Origin: an uncultured Flavobacteriales bacterium
GTDB taxonomy: Bacteria; Bacteroidota; Bacteroidia; Flavobacteriales_D; Parvicellaceae
Direction of reading: 5' to 3'
NCBI GenBank assembly: GCA_938075455.1
Contig: CALJHN010000008.1
Span: forward strand, 21,629 to 85,628
DNA length: 64,000 nucleotides
Made by a program: the position numbers and the translations under genes. Positions 1 through 8,606 of this stretch are shown here, one piece after another (position 1 is the first letter of the stretch; each line of letters starts with the position of its first letter). Under the pieces are notes generated by a model that was given only the letters and a program-made list of their open reading frames with translations, made no database searches and was not told where the DNA came from.

Positions 1-1
1 A

Positions 2-1117
2 TTGGCAACCCAACATTACAAATCAATTGTTAATTTTCTAGATCCTTTGGGAATAAAAGTTTCTTTACTGACGGGGTCTGTCAAGAAATCGGATCGAAAA
101 ATTATTCACCAGTCTTTAGAAGATGGGACTTTGAATGTTCTAGTTGGCACCCATGCCCTTCTAGAAGACAAAGTAAAGTTTAAAAACTTGGGACTTTCAG
201 TAATAGATGAGCAACATAGATTTGGTGTTGCTCAAAGAGCAAAACTTTGGAAAAAAAATGTTCAACCTCCTCATGTTTTAGTAATGACAGCTACCCCAAT
301 TCCAAGAACTTTAGCAATGACTTTCTATGGCGATTTAGATGTTTCTGTAATTGACGAACTTCCGCCAGGAAGAAAACCAATTAATACCATTCATAGATTT
401 GATTCTAGTAGATTAAAGGTGTTTCAATTTATCGAAGATGAAATTAAAAAAGGTCACCAAGTTTATATAGTATTTCCTCTTATTGAGGAGTCTGAAAAAT
501 TAGACTATAAAGATTTAATGGATGGTTATGAAAGTATAGTAAGAAGATTTCCATTACCAGACTATCAAGTAAGTATTGTTCATGGGAAAATGAAACCAGA
601 AGCAAAAGAATATGAAATGTCTCAATTTGTAAATGGCAAAACACAAATTATGGTTGCCACTACTGTCATAGAGGTTGGAGTAGATGTACCAAATGCCTCT
701 CTAATGATTATCGAAAGTGCAGAAAAATTTGGTTTGTCACAATTGCATCAACTTAGGGGAAGAGTAGGAAGAGGAGCGGAAAAGTCGTATTGTATTCTAA
801 TGAGTGGATATAAGCTTTCCAAAGAAGCAAAAATTAGATTAGAGACTATGGTTAGAACTAGTGATGGGTTTGAAATTTCAGAGCAAGATTTAAAAATCCG
901 AGGTCCTGGTGATGTAATGGGAACTCAACAAAGTGGTGTTTTAGATTTTAAATTAGCGGATTTAGCAAGAGATGGTCAAATAGTACAGTTGTCTAAAAAC
1001 GATGTAGACCAAATTCTAAAAGAAGATGTGAATCTTTCTGCACCAGAAAATCAGATTGTAAAAAAAGAATTGATTCGTATAATGAAATTAAAACCTAATT
1101 GGAGCAATATTAGTTAA
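2..1117 (+). CDS. recG: ATP-dependent DNA helicase RecG, C-terminal half (5' end outside window)
   Basis: RecG unwinds branched DNA and remodels stalled replication forks. The visible 371 residues hold the second part of helicase domain 1 and all of domain 2: the DEQHRF box at about residues 69-74, the MTATPIPRTL motif III at 95-104, and the GRVGRG motif VI near residue 260, followed by the family's C-terminal region. The frame is open to the first base of the window and the usual length is about 700 residues, so the gene is cut by the window edge rather than broken. The first codon shown (TTG) is an internal leucine, not a start. efp follows 45 bases downstream on the same strand. Confidence 0.96.
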   Translation: MATQHYKSIVNFLDPLGIKVSLLTGSVKKSDRKIIHQSLEDGTLNVLVGTHALLEDKVKFKNLGLSVIDEQHRFGVAQRAKLWKKNVQPPHVLVMTATPIPRTLAMTFYGDLDVSVIDELPPGRKPINTIHRFDSSRLKVFQFIEDEIKKGHQVYIVFPLIEESEKLDYKDLMDGYESIVRRFPLPDYQVSIVHGKMKPEAKEYEMSQFVNGKTQIMVATTVIEVGVDVPNASLMIIESAEKFGLSQLHQLRGRVGRGAEKSYCILMSGYKLSKEAKIRLETMVRTSDGFEISEQDLKIRGPGDVMGTQQSGVLDFKLADLARDGQIVQLSKNDVDQILKEDVNLSAPENQIVKKELIRIMKLKPNWSNIS

Positions 1118-1162
1118 CCACTCTTTTTACATTTCTTATATTTACCAAATTAAAAATTATCT

Positions 1163-1729
1163 ATGGCATCAACTTCAGAAATTAAAAATGGATTGTGTAT
1201 TAAACACAACAATAAATTAATGCAAATAATAGAATTTCAGCATGTAAAACCTGGTAAAGGTCCAGCATTTGTACGAACAAAAATGAAGGGTATTGAAGAT
1301 GGAAGGGTTTTGGATCATACTTTTCCATCTGGACATAAAATAGAAGTTGTTAGAATTGAAAATAGATCATATCAGTATTTGTATAAAGAGGGAGATGGTT
1401 ATCATTTTATGCATTCTCAAAATTTTGAACAAATATTTTTAGAATCTCATATGATTGAAAAACCAGAATTTTTAAAGGAAGGAATAATTTGTACAATTAT
1501 TTTTCATGCGGAAGAAGAGTTGCCGCTGTTGGTAGAGCAGCCACAGTTTCTACAAGCTGAGGTAACCTACACAGAACCAGGTGTAAAAGGAGATACCGCT
1601 ACCAATACTATGAAGCCAGCTACCATTGATACTGGAGCAGAAGTAAAAGTCCCTTTATTTATCAATACTGGTGATATGATTAAGGTAGACATTCAAAAAA
1701 GTATATACGTAGAAAGGGTAAAGTTATGA
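1163..1729 (+). CDS. efp: Translation elongation factor P
   Basis: EF-P binds ribosomes stalled on polyproline stretches and helps peptide bond formation. The 188-residue length and three beta-barrel domains fit the family. The loop that reaches the peptidyl-transferase centre reads PGKGPAF, with the lysine at residue 32. This is the position that is modified in many bacteria; whether it is modified here cannot be read from the sequence. The ATG start lies 45 bases after recG. The stop overlaps the start of the next gene in ATGA, so the two are probably co-translated. Confidence 0.97.
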   Translation: MASTSEIKNGLCIKHNNKLMQIIEFQHVKPGKGPAFVRTKMKGIEDGRVLDHTFPSGHKIEVVRIENRSYQYLYKEGDGYHFMHSQNFEQIFLESHMIEKPEFLKEGIICTIIFHAEEELPLLVEQPQFLQAEVTYTEPGVKGDTATNTMKPATIDTGAEVKVPLFINTGDMIKVDIQKSIYVERVKL

Positions 1730-2787
1730 GTTTTACAATACATGGTATACAGCATATTGGCGTTGGAGTCCCAGAACACAAAGAAGCATGGGATTGGTAC
1801 ATTAAATTTTTTGGAATGGATATTCCTCTATTTAACGATGAGGCAGAGGCTCCATTAATGACGATATATACAAAAGACAAAGTGATTTCTAAAAGAGCCG
1901 CAATGGTTCTTAACATTAAAGGAGGTTGCGCCATGGAAGTCGTTTCTCCTACAACTTTTAAAGCTACTAATGCTAAAATAAATTTTCAGCTTGGAGATTT
2001 TGGTATTTATACCGGATTTATAAAAACTCCAAATGTGAGTAAAGCTTTTGATTTTTTTAAAACAAATAATGCTAATTTAATTTCCGATGTAGTTGACTCA
2101 CCATATGGTTGGGAAACATTTTATGTTAAGGATTTAAATGGGCTACTCTGGCAAATAATTCCAGCAAATGATTTTTACACAAATCATAATCATGCAACTG
2201 GAGGAACTGCAGGCTGCTCAATAGGTGTTTCCAATATGGATAAATCATTGTCTTTTTACAAGATGCTTGGTTACGATGAAATTATAGAAGATAAAACTGG
2301 GGTATTCAAGGACTGGTCCAATATTTCGGGTGGAAATAATGAATTTAGAAGAGTTTTGTTAACTCAGAAAAACCCATCTGGTGGAGGATTTACAAAATTA
2401 GCTGGTAAGAGTTTTATTGAATTGGTTCAAGATAAATCGAAAAGAGTGCCTAAGAAAATTTATGAAAATAGATTATGGGGGGATATAGGATTTGTACATC
2501 TAGGATTTGACGTGAGAAATATGCTGGCTCTAGGTGAAAAACTTGCTAGTGAAGGTTTTGGGTTTACATGTGATACAAAAGATGTGTTAAGTATGGGCGA
2601 AAATACCAAAGTTCACTGTACTTATTGTGAAGATCCCGATGGAACTTTAATAGAAATGATAGAGGTTTATAAAATTCCAATTATTGAAAAATTTGGTCTT
2701 TTCCTAAATGTTGAAAAAAGAAAGCCTTCTCAACCACTTCCCAACTGGATGCTAAAAGCATTAAAGTATACAAGAGTTAAAAATTAG
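1726..2787 (+). CDS. Two-domain VOC (glyoxalase/dioxygenase superfamily) protein
   Basis: The 353-residue protein has two vicinal-oxygen-chelate halves, roughly residues 5-150 and 160-315. Possible metal ligands are H10 (QHIGVGV), E71 (AMEVVSP), H258 (FVHLGF) and E310 (TLIEMIE). This is the arrangement of glyoxalase I, extradiol dioxygenases and 4-hydroxyphenylpyruvate dioxygenase. It lacks the conserved C-terminal segment of true HPPD, so a specific substrate is not assigned. The tail after residue 315 is basic and proline-containing. The start overlaps the efp stop by four bases. The coupling to efp is positional and does not indicate a translation role. Confidence 0.8.
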   Translation: MSFTIHGIQHIGVGVPEHKEAWDWYIKFFGMDIPLFNDEAEAPLMTIYTKDKVISKRAAMVLNIKGGCAMEVVSPTTFKATNAKINFQLGDFGIYTGFIKTPNVSKAFDFFKTNNANLISDVVDSPYGWETFYVKDLNGLLWQIIPANDFYTNHNHATGGTAGCSIGVSNMDKSLSFYKMLGYDEIIEDKTGVFKDWSNISGGNNEFRRVLLTQKNPSGGGFTKLAGKSFIELVQDKSKRVPKKIYENRLWGDIGFVHLGFDVRNMLALGEKLASEGFGFTCDTKDVLSMGENTKVHCTYCEDPDGTLIEMIEVYKIPIIEKFGLFLNVEKRKPSQPLPNWMLKALKYTRVKN

Positions 2788-2790
2788 GAA

Positions 2791-3579
2791 TTAAGTTCCA
2801 GATTGCTTTTTAATTATTCTATGAAATAGGCTGGGAAAAAATCTTTTTATTTTAACCATCCATATTTCTTTACCTCCTGTATATATTTCACGTTTATTAT
2901 CCATTATTCCGTTAATAATATCCTGTGCACATTTTTCAGGACTAATTCCATTTTGTTGGTTCTGGTCTTTAATCCCATGCTGAACCCCAGTTCCAGAAAG
3001 AGCATTTTTAGAGATATCTGTATTGACAAAGCCGGGGAAAACCATACTTATATCAATATTATTCTTCTCCTCTTCAAGTCTTAAAGATTCAAAAAATCCT
3101 AATTGAGCAAATTTAGACGCGGCATAAGCAGACCTAAGAAAAAAGCCAAATTTTCCGGATAAGCTACTTATAGTTACAATATGGCCTTTTTGTTGTTTTT
3201 GCATTATTGAAAGAACTGATTTTGTTAAGCCAATAGTTCCAAAATAATTTATTTCCATAAGTTTTCTGTCGACATCTAGAGATGTTTGACTAGCTTCAGA
3301 TCTTTGGCTAATTCCACCATTGTTTATTAATAGGTCAATAGTTCCATATTTCTTAACTACTAATTGAGTTGCTTTTTCAAAAGTATCAGGATTCTCTAAA
3401 TCTAGTGGTAATATGTAAGGCTCGCCCTTGCATTGTTTTGCAACATTTTCTAATTCTTTTTTATTTCTAGAAGAAAGTACAATGTTTGCTCCCAAATAAT
3501 TAATTTTTAATGCCAACGCTTTTCCAATACCTGATGAAGCACCAGTAATCCAGACTGTTTTCCCATTAAATTCAATCAT
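2791..3579 (-). CDS. Short-chain dehydrogenase/reductase (SDR) family oxidoreductase
   Basis: This classical SDR of 262 residues has a Rossmann TGASSGIG nucleotide-binding motif at 12-19, an NNGG motif near 86-89, a catalytic serine around 139 and the YxxxK pair Y152/K156. The C-terminal 25 residues are basic and hydrophobic (IKRFFPSLFHRIIKK), as in DHRS7-like members that touch membranes. The substrate is unknown; a carbonyl or lipid-linked ketone is possible. It is convergent with the VOC gene, with a three-base gap, and is transcribed alone. A TATATTTA box lies about 10 bases before its start, which may be its -7 element. Confidence 0.88.
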   Translation of the reverse strand: MIEFNGKTVWITGASSGIGKALALKINYLGANIVLSSRNKKELENVAKQCKGEPYILPLDLENPDTFEKATQLVVKKYGTIDLLINNGGISQRSEASQTSLDVDRKLMEINYFGTIGLTKSVLSIMQKQQKGHIVTISSLSGKFGFFLRSAYAASKFAQLGFFESLRLEEEKNNIDISMVFPGFVNTDISKNALSGTGVQHGIKDQNQQNGISPEKCAQDIINGIMDNKREIYTGGKEIWMVKIKRFFPSLFHRIIKKQSGT

Positions 3580-3647
3580 GAGATAAATATAAGATTAGTT
3601 AAATTAATAACCACTAAATAAAGAAACTAACGGCAGATAATTAAAGA

Positions 3648-5648
3648 TTACTTGATTAATCCGTCGATTAAATTTTGATTTGCTATATTAGGTAGAGTTA
3701 CTTTTAACTTGGGATTTCTATCCATTTCTCTTTTTATCGCGAAAATAGCTTCTTTATTTCTTCCCCAATTTCTTCTAGCGATTCCATTATTAACATCCCA
3801 AAAAAGCATGTTAACTAGCTTTTTTTCAGAGTTTTGAGAACCATCAATAGTAAGTCCAAATCCTCCATTAATAACTTCTCCCCAACCAACTCCTCCTCCG
3901 TTGTGAATACTTACCCATGTAGCTCCTCTGAATGAATCACCAATAACATTTTGTATAGCCATATCTGCAGTAAATGCAGAACCATCGTAAATATTTGAAG
4001 TTTCTCTATAGGGAGAATCGGTTCCTGAAACATCGTGATGGTCTCTCCCCAAAACTATTGGTGCTGAAATTTCTTTATTTTTTATTGAGTTATTAAATGC
4101 TTTGGCAATTTCAATTCTTCCTTCAGAGTCTGCATATAATATTCTTGCTTTTGAGCCAACTACTAAATTATTTTCTTGTGCTCCTTTTATCCACTTTATA
4201 TTGTCTTTCATTTGTTGTTGGATTTCTTCTGGAGCACTTTTAATTAATTTCTCTAAAACTTCACAAGCGATTTCATCACTTTTATTTAAGTCTTTAATGT
4301 CTCCAGATGTACATACCCATCTAAAAGGCCCAAATCCATAATCAAAACACATTGGACCCATAATATCTTGAACATAGGATGGGTATTTAAAGCTTATTCC
4401 ATCATTATTCATTACATCTGCACCAGCCCTAGAGGCTTCCAATAAAAAAGCATTTCCATAATCAAAAAAATAAGTTCCTTTGTCAGTATGTTTTTTTATA
4501 AATTCCGCATGTTTGACAAGTGAATCTTTGACTTTTTCTTTAAACTTTATAGGATCTTTTCGCATCATTTCATTTGCTTCATCAAAACTTATTCCCGTAG
4601 GATAGTAACCTCCTGCCCAAGGATTATGCAAAGAGGTTTGGTCTGACCCTAAATCAATAAAAATATCTTCGTAATGAAATTTTTCCCAAACGTCTATGAT
4701 ATTTCCATCATATGCAATTGACACGACTTCTTTATTTTTTTTTGCAACCTTAACTCTTTTACAAAGCTCGTCTAAATCACTAATTATCTCATCAACCCAC
4801 CCTTGCTCATATCTTTTAAAACTTGCTTTTGGATTTATTTCTGCAGTTACGGAAATAACTCCCGCAATGTTTCCAGCTTTGGGTTGTGCTCCGCTCATTC
4901 CGCCTAGCCCAGCAGTGACAAATAACTTACCAGCAGGACCAAAGTCATCTATTTTTCTGCAGGCATTAAGTAGTGTTATTGTAGTGCCATGTACAATCCC
5001 TTGAGGACCTATATACATGTATGAACCTGCTGTCATTTGACCAAACTGAGTAACTCCTAAAGCATTAAATTTTTCCCAATCATCTTGTTTTGAATAGTTA
5101 GGAATCATCATTCCATTGGATACCACTACTCTCGGAGCATTTTCATGGGATGGAAATAGACCAAGTGGATGACCGCTGTTCATTACCAATGTTTGGTCAT
5201 CTTCCATGTTAGATAAGTATTGCATGGTAAGAAGATACTGAGCCCAGTTTTGAAATACAGAACCATTCCCTCCGTATGTGATAAGTTCCTCTGGGTGTTG
5301 AGCTACGGCTGGATCAAGGTTGTTATGAATCATTAACATGATGGATTTAGCTTGAACAGACTTCCCAGGATAGTGGTCGATGGGTCTAGCATAAATTTCA
5401 TAATCTGGTTGAAATCTATACATGTATATTCTCCCATACAATTCTAATTCTTCTTTGAACTCAGGACCTAAAATGCTATGCTGATTTTCTGGAAAATATC
5501 TTAAAGCATTTTTTAGTGCTAATGCTTTTTCGTCTCTAGTTAAAGAATCTTTTCTGTTAGGGGCATGGCTAATATTTTCAGATCTTTTTTTAAAATCTGG
5601 TAATAATTCTGGGATTCCTTTGGAAATGGAGTTTTTAAATTCAGACAT
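3648..5648 (-). CDS. hutU: Urocanate hydratase
   Basis: Urocanate hydratase carries out the second step of histidine degradation, converting urocanate to imidazolone propionate with tightly bound NAD+. At 666 residues it is the long form seen in Bacteroidota and in eukaryotic enzymes, against about 550 in Pseudomonas. The NAD-binding glycine motif GLGGMSGAQPKAG lies at 247-259, and the conserved HNGGGVGWGE segment is near the C-terminus. No hutH, hutI or hutG is in the window, so the pathway is split over the chromosome. A small DUF5522 gene lies 20 bases upstream on the same strand and probably shares its transcript. Confidence 0.97.
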   Translation of the reverse strand: MSEFKNSISKGIPELLPDFKKRSENISHAPNRKDSLTRDEKALALKNALRYFPENQHSILGPEFKEELELYGRIYMYRFQPDYEIYARPIDHYPGKSVQAKSIMLMIHNNLDPAVAQHPEELITYGGNGSVFQNWAQYLLTMQYLSNMEDDQTLVMNSGHPLGLFPSHENAPRVVVSNGMMIPNYSKQDDWEKFNALGVTQFGQMTAGSYMYIGPQGIVHGTTITLLNACRKIDDFGPAGKLFVTAGLGGMSGAQPKAGNIAGVISVTAEINPKASFKRYEQGWVDEIISDLDELCKRVKVAKKNKEVVSIAYDGNIIDVWEKFHYEDIFIDLGSDQTSLHNPWAGGYYPTGISFDEANEMMRKDPIKFKEKVKDSLVKHAEFIKKHTDKGTYFFDYGNAFLLEASRAGADVMNNDGISFKYPSYVQDIMGPMCFDYGFGPFRWVCTSGDIKDLNKSDEIACEVLEKLIKSAPEEIQQQMKDNIKWIKGAQENNLVVGSKARILYADSEGRIEIAKAFNNSIKNKEISAPIVLGRDHHDVSGTDSPYRETSNIYDGSAFTADMAIQNVIGDSFRGATWVSIHNGGGVGWGEVINGGFGLTIDGSQNSEKKLVNMLFWDVNNGIARRNWGRNKEAIFAIKREMDRNPKLKVTLPNIANQNLIDGLIK

Positions 5649-5668
5649 ATTGTAAATTGAATATATTG

Positions 5669-5833
5669 TTACTTAGAAAATCCGTATGGACAATGTTTGC
5701 ACTTACTTTCACAACAATAACCCCTTTTTTCATGGTATTTTTCTGTAAAAATAATCAATCCATCTTTAGAATAGTAAAAATGCTCCTCATTAGAGGGATT
5801 TTTAGTAGATATATCAAATTCAGATTTATTCAA
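5669..5833 (-). CDS. Small cysteine-rich DUF5522-type protein (54 aa)
   Basis: I read this gene directly from the minus strand of the hutU-gdhA gap; it is short enough to be missed by length cut-offs. From a TTG at 5833-5831 it encodes 54 residues ending in RGYCCESKCKHCPYGFSK. This has the CCxxxCxHCPYG cysteine signature of the DUF5522 family, preceded by the typical GLIIFTEKYHEKRG. The four cysteines and the histidine suggest a metal-binding knuckle; no function is known. The frame is closed upstream by a stop at 5837-5839. TTG is the only plausible start and sits just after a TAAATTTG box, so the mRNA may be nearly leaderless. hutU follows 20 bases downstream. Confidence 0.8.
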   Translation of the reverse strand: MNKSEFDISTKNPSNEEHFYYSKDGLIIFTEKYHEKRGYCCESKCKHCPYGFSK

Positions 5834-5970
5834 TACTCAAATTTAACAATGCCAAACAGACGATTATACTTTGTTTTACGTAAACCACACAATAATTTAA
5901 TTAACATCCACAAAATCAGAAAATAAAATTCCATACATTTGGGTAAATATTTTAACGCACAAACCTTATT
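5834..5970. promoter_or_regulatory. Divergent intergenic region between the DUF5522/hutU unit and gdhA
   Basis: These 137 AT-rich bases must hold the start signals of both divergent units. On the plus strand TACATTTG at 5934-5941 matches the Bacteroidetes -7 consensus TAnnTTTG, 29 bases before the gdhA ATG. No TTG sits at the expected spacing upstream, so the promoter call is partial. On the minus strand TAAATTTG ends a few bases before the DUF5522 start. I see no clear operator repeat. Confidence 0.4.
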
Positions 5971-7323
5971 ATGTCTGAATACAAAATACAAATTGATTCC
6001 TTCATGGAGGAATTAATTATTAAAAATGGCAATGAGCCAGAATTCATTCAAGCAGTTGAAGAAGTGGCAGAAACTGTTATTCCTTTTATTGAGAAAAATA
6101 TAAAATATAAATCAGCTAAAATTTTAAAAAGAATTGTGGAGCCAGAGAGAGTGATACAATTTAGAGTTCCATGGATTGATGATGCAGGAGAACCACAAGT
6201 TAACAGAGGATATCGTGTGGAGTTTAATTCTGCAATAGGTCCTTATAAAGGAGGTTTAAGATTCCATCCATCTGTAAATTTATCTATCCTTAAGTTTTTA
6301 GGTTTTGAGCAAATTTTTAAAAACTCATTAACTACTCTCCCGATGGGAGGAGGTAAGGGAGGCTCAGATTTTAATCCAAAAGGGAAATCAGACAATGAGG
6401 TGATGAAGTTTTGTCAATCATTTATGACAGAATTATCAAGACATATTGGCCCAAATACTGATGTTCCTGCCGGAGATATTGGTGTTGGAGGTAGAGAAAT
6501 AGGCTATATGTTTGGACAATACAAAAGACTTAGAAATGAATTTACCGGAGTTTTAACTGGCAAAGGAGTCAATTGGGGAGGGTCGCTAATAAGACCCGAG
6601 GCTACCGGATATGGTGTAGTATATTTTGCTGAAAAAATGTTAAAAAACAAAGGTGACGATTTGAAAAATAAAAAAGTTGCTATTTCTGGATCTGGAAATG
6701 TTGCCCAATATGCTTGTGAAAAATGTATTCAGTTAGGTGCTAAAGTTGTAACCATGAGTGATTCTAAGGGATATATCCACGATGCAGATGGAATTGATAA
6801 AGATAAACTTGCATGGATTATGAATTTGAAAAATAAACAAAGAGGAAGAATTTCTGAGTATATTGAAAAATATCCAAATTCTACTTTTCACGAAGGTGAA
6901 AAACCGTGGTCGGTTGCAGTAGAGGTTGGCCTACCATGTGCAACTCAAAATGAACTTAATGAAGAGCATGCTAATTTATTGGTGGAAAATGGTTGTATTG
7001 CAGTAGTTGAGGGTGCTAATATGCCTTCTACACCAGAAGCAATTACTTTTTTTATAAATAATAAAATATTATTTGCACCAGGAAAAGCATCTAATGCTGG
7101 TGGTGTAGCAACTTCAGGATTAGAAATGTCACAAAATTCACTTAGATACAATTGGACAAGAGAAGAGGTAGATACTAAACTTCACAATATTATGTTGGAC
7201 ATTCACGACCAATGTGTAGCCTATGGGAAAGAAGAAGATGGATACATCGATTATGTAAAAGGTGCAAATCTTGCTGGATTTGTAAAAGTTGCAGATGCAA
7301 TGATAGATCAAGGTATAGTTTAA
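5971..7323 (+). CDS. gdhA: NAD(P)-dependent glutamate dehydrogenase
   Basis: GdhA interconverts 2-oxoglutarate plus ammonia and glutamate. At 450 residues it belongs to the hexameric small-subunit type. Substrate-binding K93 lies in PYKGGLRFHP, catalytic K129 in GGGKGGSDF and D169 in PAGDIG. The dinucleotide-binding GSGNVA loop is near residue 240. The type resembles NADP-dependent assimilatory enzymes, but the cofactor cannot be settled by eye. It is divergent from hutU, whose pathway ends in glutamate, and is followed three bases later by kbl, suggesting an amino-acid catabolism unit. Confidence 0.96.
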   Translation: MSEYKIQIDSFMEELIIKNGNEPEFIQAVEEVAETVIPFIEKNIKYKSAKILKRIVEPERVIQFRVPWIDDAGEPQVNRGYRVEFNSAIGPYKGGLRFHPSVNLSILKFLGFEQIFKNSLTTLPMGGGKGGSDFNPKGKSDNEVMKFCQSFMTELSRHIGPNTDVPAGDIGVGGREIGYMFGQYKRLRNEFTGVLTGKGVNWGGSLIRPEATGYGVVYFAEKMLKNKGDDLKNKKVAISGSGNVAQYACEKCIQLGAKVVTMSDSKGYIHDADGIDKDKLAWIMNLKNKQRGRISEYIEKYPNSTFHEGEKPWSVAVEVGLPCATQNELNEEHANLLVENGCIAVVEGANMPSTPEAITFFINNKILFAPGKASNAGGVATSGLEMSQNSLRYNWTREEVDTKLHNIMLDIHDQCVAYGKEEDGYIDYVKGANLAGFVKVADAMIDQGIV

Positions 7324-7326
7324 TTT

Positions 7327-8514
7327 ATGTACGGAAAAATCAAAAACCAACTAAGTAAAGAACTTTCAGATATTGAATCTAAGGGGCTTTTAAAAAAGGA
7401 GAGGGTCATCACAACATCACAAGGAGCAAGTGTTAAAGTTAGTGATGGTGGAGAGGTTGTTATTATGTGTGCCAATAATTACCTTGGATTATCCTCTAAT
7501 AAGGAAGTTGTAGAAGCTGCAAAATCTGCACTTGAAACCCATGGTTTTGGAATGTCTTCGGTAAGATTTATATGTGGAACTCAAGATATTCATAAAGAAT
7601 TGGAGAAAAGAATTGCCGATTTTTATCAAACTGAAGATACAATACTTTATGCGGCTGCTTTTGATGCTAATGGTGGTCTTTTTGAACCATTATTTGGTCC
7701 AGAAGATGCAATTATTTCTGATGAATTAAATCATGCATCTATTATTGATGGAGTAAGACTTTGTAAAGCACAAAGATTTAGATATAAGCACAGTGATATG
7801 CTTGATTTAGAGGCTCAATTAATAAAATCTAAAGGTTTAAGAAATAAAATCATAGTAACTGATGGTGTATTTTCTATGGATGGTGATATCGCTAAAATGA
7901 ATAAAATATGTGATTTAGCCGAAAAGTATGACGCAATGGTAATGACCGATGAATGTCATTCAGCTGGTTTTATTGGTAAAACTGGGAGGGGAGTTCCAGA
8001 ATATCATAATGTTATGGATCGTGTTGATATTATAACTGGAACATTAGGCAAGGCTCTTGGAGGTGCAATGGGAGGATACACAACAGGGAAAAAAGAAATC
8101 ATTGAAATACTAAGACAAAAATCTAGACCTTATCTTTTTTCCAATTCCTTAGCACCATCGATAGTTGGAGCAGCAAATAAAGTTTTTGAAATTATTGAAA
8201 ATAATACTCAACTAAGGGATAAATTAGAAGAAAACACTAAGTATTTCAAAACAAAAATTATTAGTGCAGGTTTTGATGTTAAGTCCGGAGATTCTCCAAT
8301 TGTTCCAATAATGCTTTATGACGCTGCATTATCTCAGGATTTTGCAAATATGTTACTCAAAGAAGGTGTTTATGCAGTAGGTTTTTTCTATCCAGTTGTA
8401 GCCAAGGGCCAGGCAAGAATTCGAACACAAATTTCAGCAGCTCATACCAAAGAGCATTTAGATAAAGCAGTTAATGCATTTATAAAAGTAGGAAAAGAGT
8501 TAAAGGTCATTTAA
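7327..8514 (+). CDS. kbl: Glycine C-acetyltransferase (2-amino-3-ketobutyrate CoA ligase)
   Basis: Kbl is a PLP enzyme that cleaves 2-amino-3-oxobutyrate with CoA to glycine and acetyl-CoA, the second step of threonine breakdown. The 395 residues fit the alpha-oxoamine synthase family. The PLP lysine is in TGTLGKALGG near residue 242, the DECHS segment near 210, and an N-terminal CANNYLGL motif near 50-57. Related enzymes (8-amino-7-oxononanoate synthase, serine palmitoyltransferase) are less likely because the GLSSN...VRFICGT pattern is that of Kbl. The partner threonine dehydrogenase is not in the window. It starts three bases after gdhA. Confidence 0.93.
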   Translation: MYGKIKNQLSKELSDIESKGLLKKERVITTSQGASVKVSDGGEVVIMCANNYLGLSSNKEVVEAAKSALETHGFGMSSVRFICGTQDIHKELEKRIADFYQTEDTILYAAAFDANGGLFEPLFGPEDAIISDELNHASIIDGVRLCKAQRFRYKHSDMLDLEAQLIKSKGLRNKIIVTDGVFSMDGDIAKMNKICDLAEKYDAMVMTDECHSAGFIGKTGRGVPEYHNVMDRVDIITGTLGKALGGAMGGYTTGKKEIIEILRQKSRPYLFSNSLAPSIVGAANKVFEIIENNTQLRDKLEENTKYFKTKIISAGFDVKSGDSPIVPIMLYDAALSQDFANMLLKEGVYAVGFFYPVVAKGQARIRTQISAAHTKEHLDKAVNAFIKVGKELKVI

Positions 8515-8543
8515 GTAGATGTTTTAAAAATTTGCTCTCCCCA

Positions 8544-8574
8544 TTGTCAGTATCAAAATTATATCATATCTTCG
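8544..8574 (+). promoter_or_regulatory. Bacteroidetes-type promoter of the ribosomal protein operon
   Basis: TTG at 8544-8546 and TATCTTCG at 8567-8574 are separated by 20 bases, matching the -33 TTG / -7 TAnnTTTG layout of the main Bacteroidetes sigma factor with one mismatch. The box is followed by CACCCC and the rplM start lies 32 bases further on. The short leader leaves no room for a large structured r-protein leader RNA. Confidence 0.7.
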
Positions 8575-8606
8575 CACCCCAATAAATAAAAATTAAGATA
8601 ATCAAA

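Noticed and set aside
1726..2787. Naming the VOC protein 4-hydroxyphenylpyruvate dioxygenase
   Set aside because: Length and two-domain layout are similar, but the conserved C-terminal iron-site and substrate segment of HPPD is not recognisable, so only the superfamily is given.
5657..5926. An 89-codon plus-strand open frame in the hutU-gdhA gap
   Set aside because: It runs opposite the DUF5522-type gene on the minus strand, which has a clear family signature. The plus-strand translation has no recognisable motif and would collide with both promoters.
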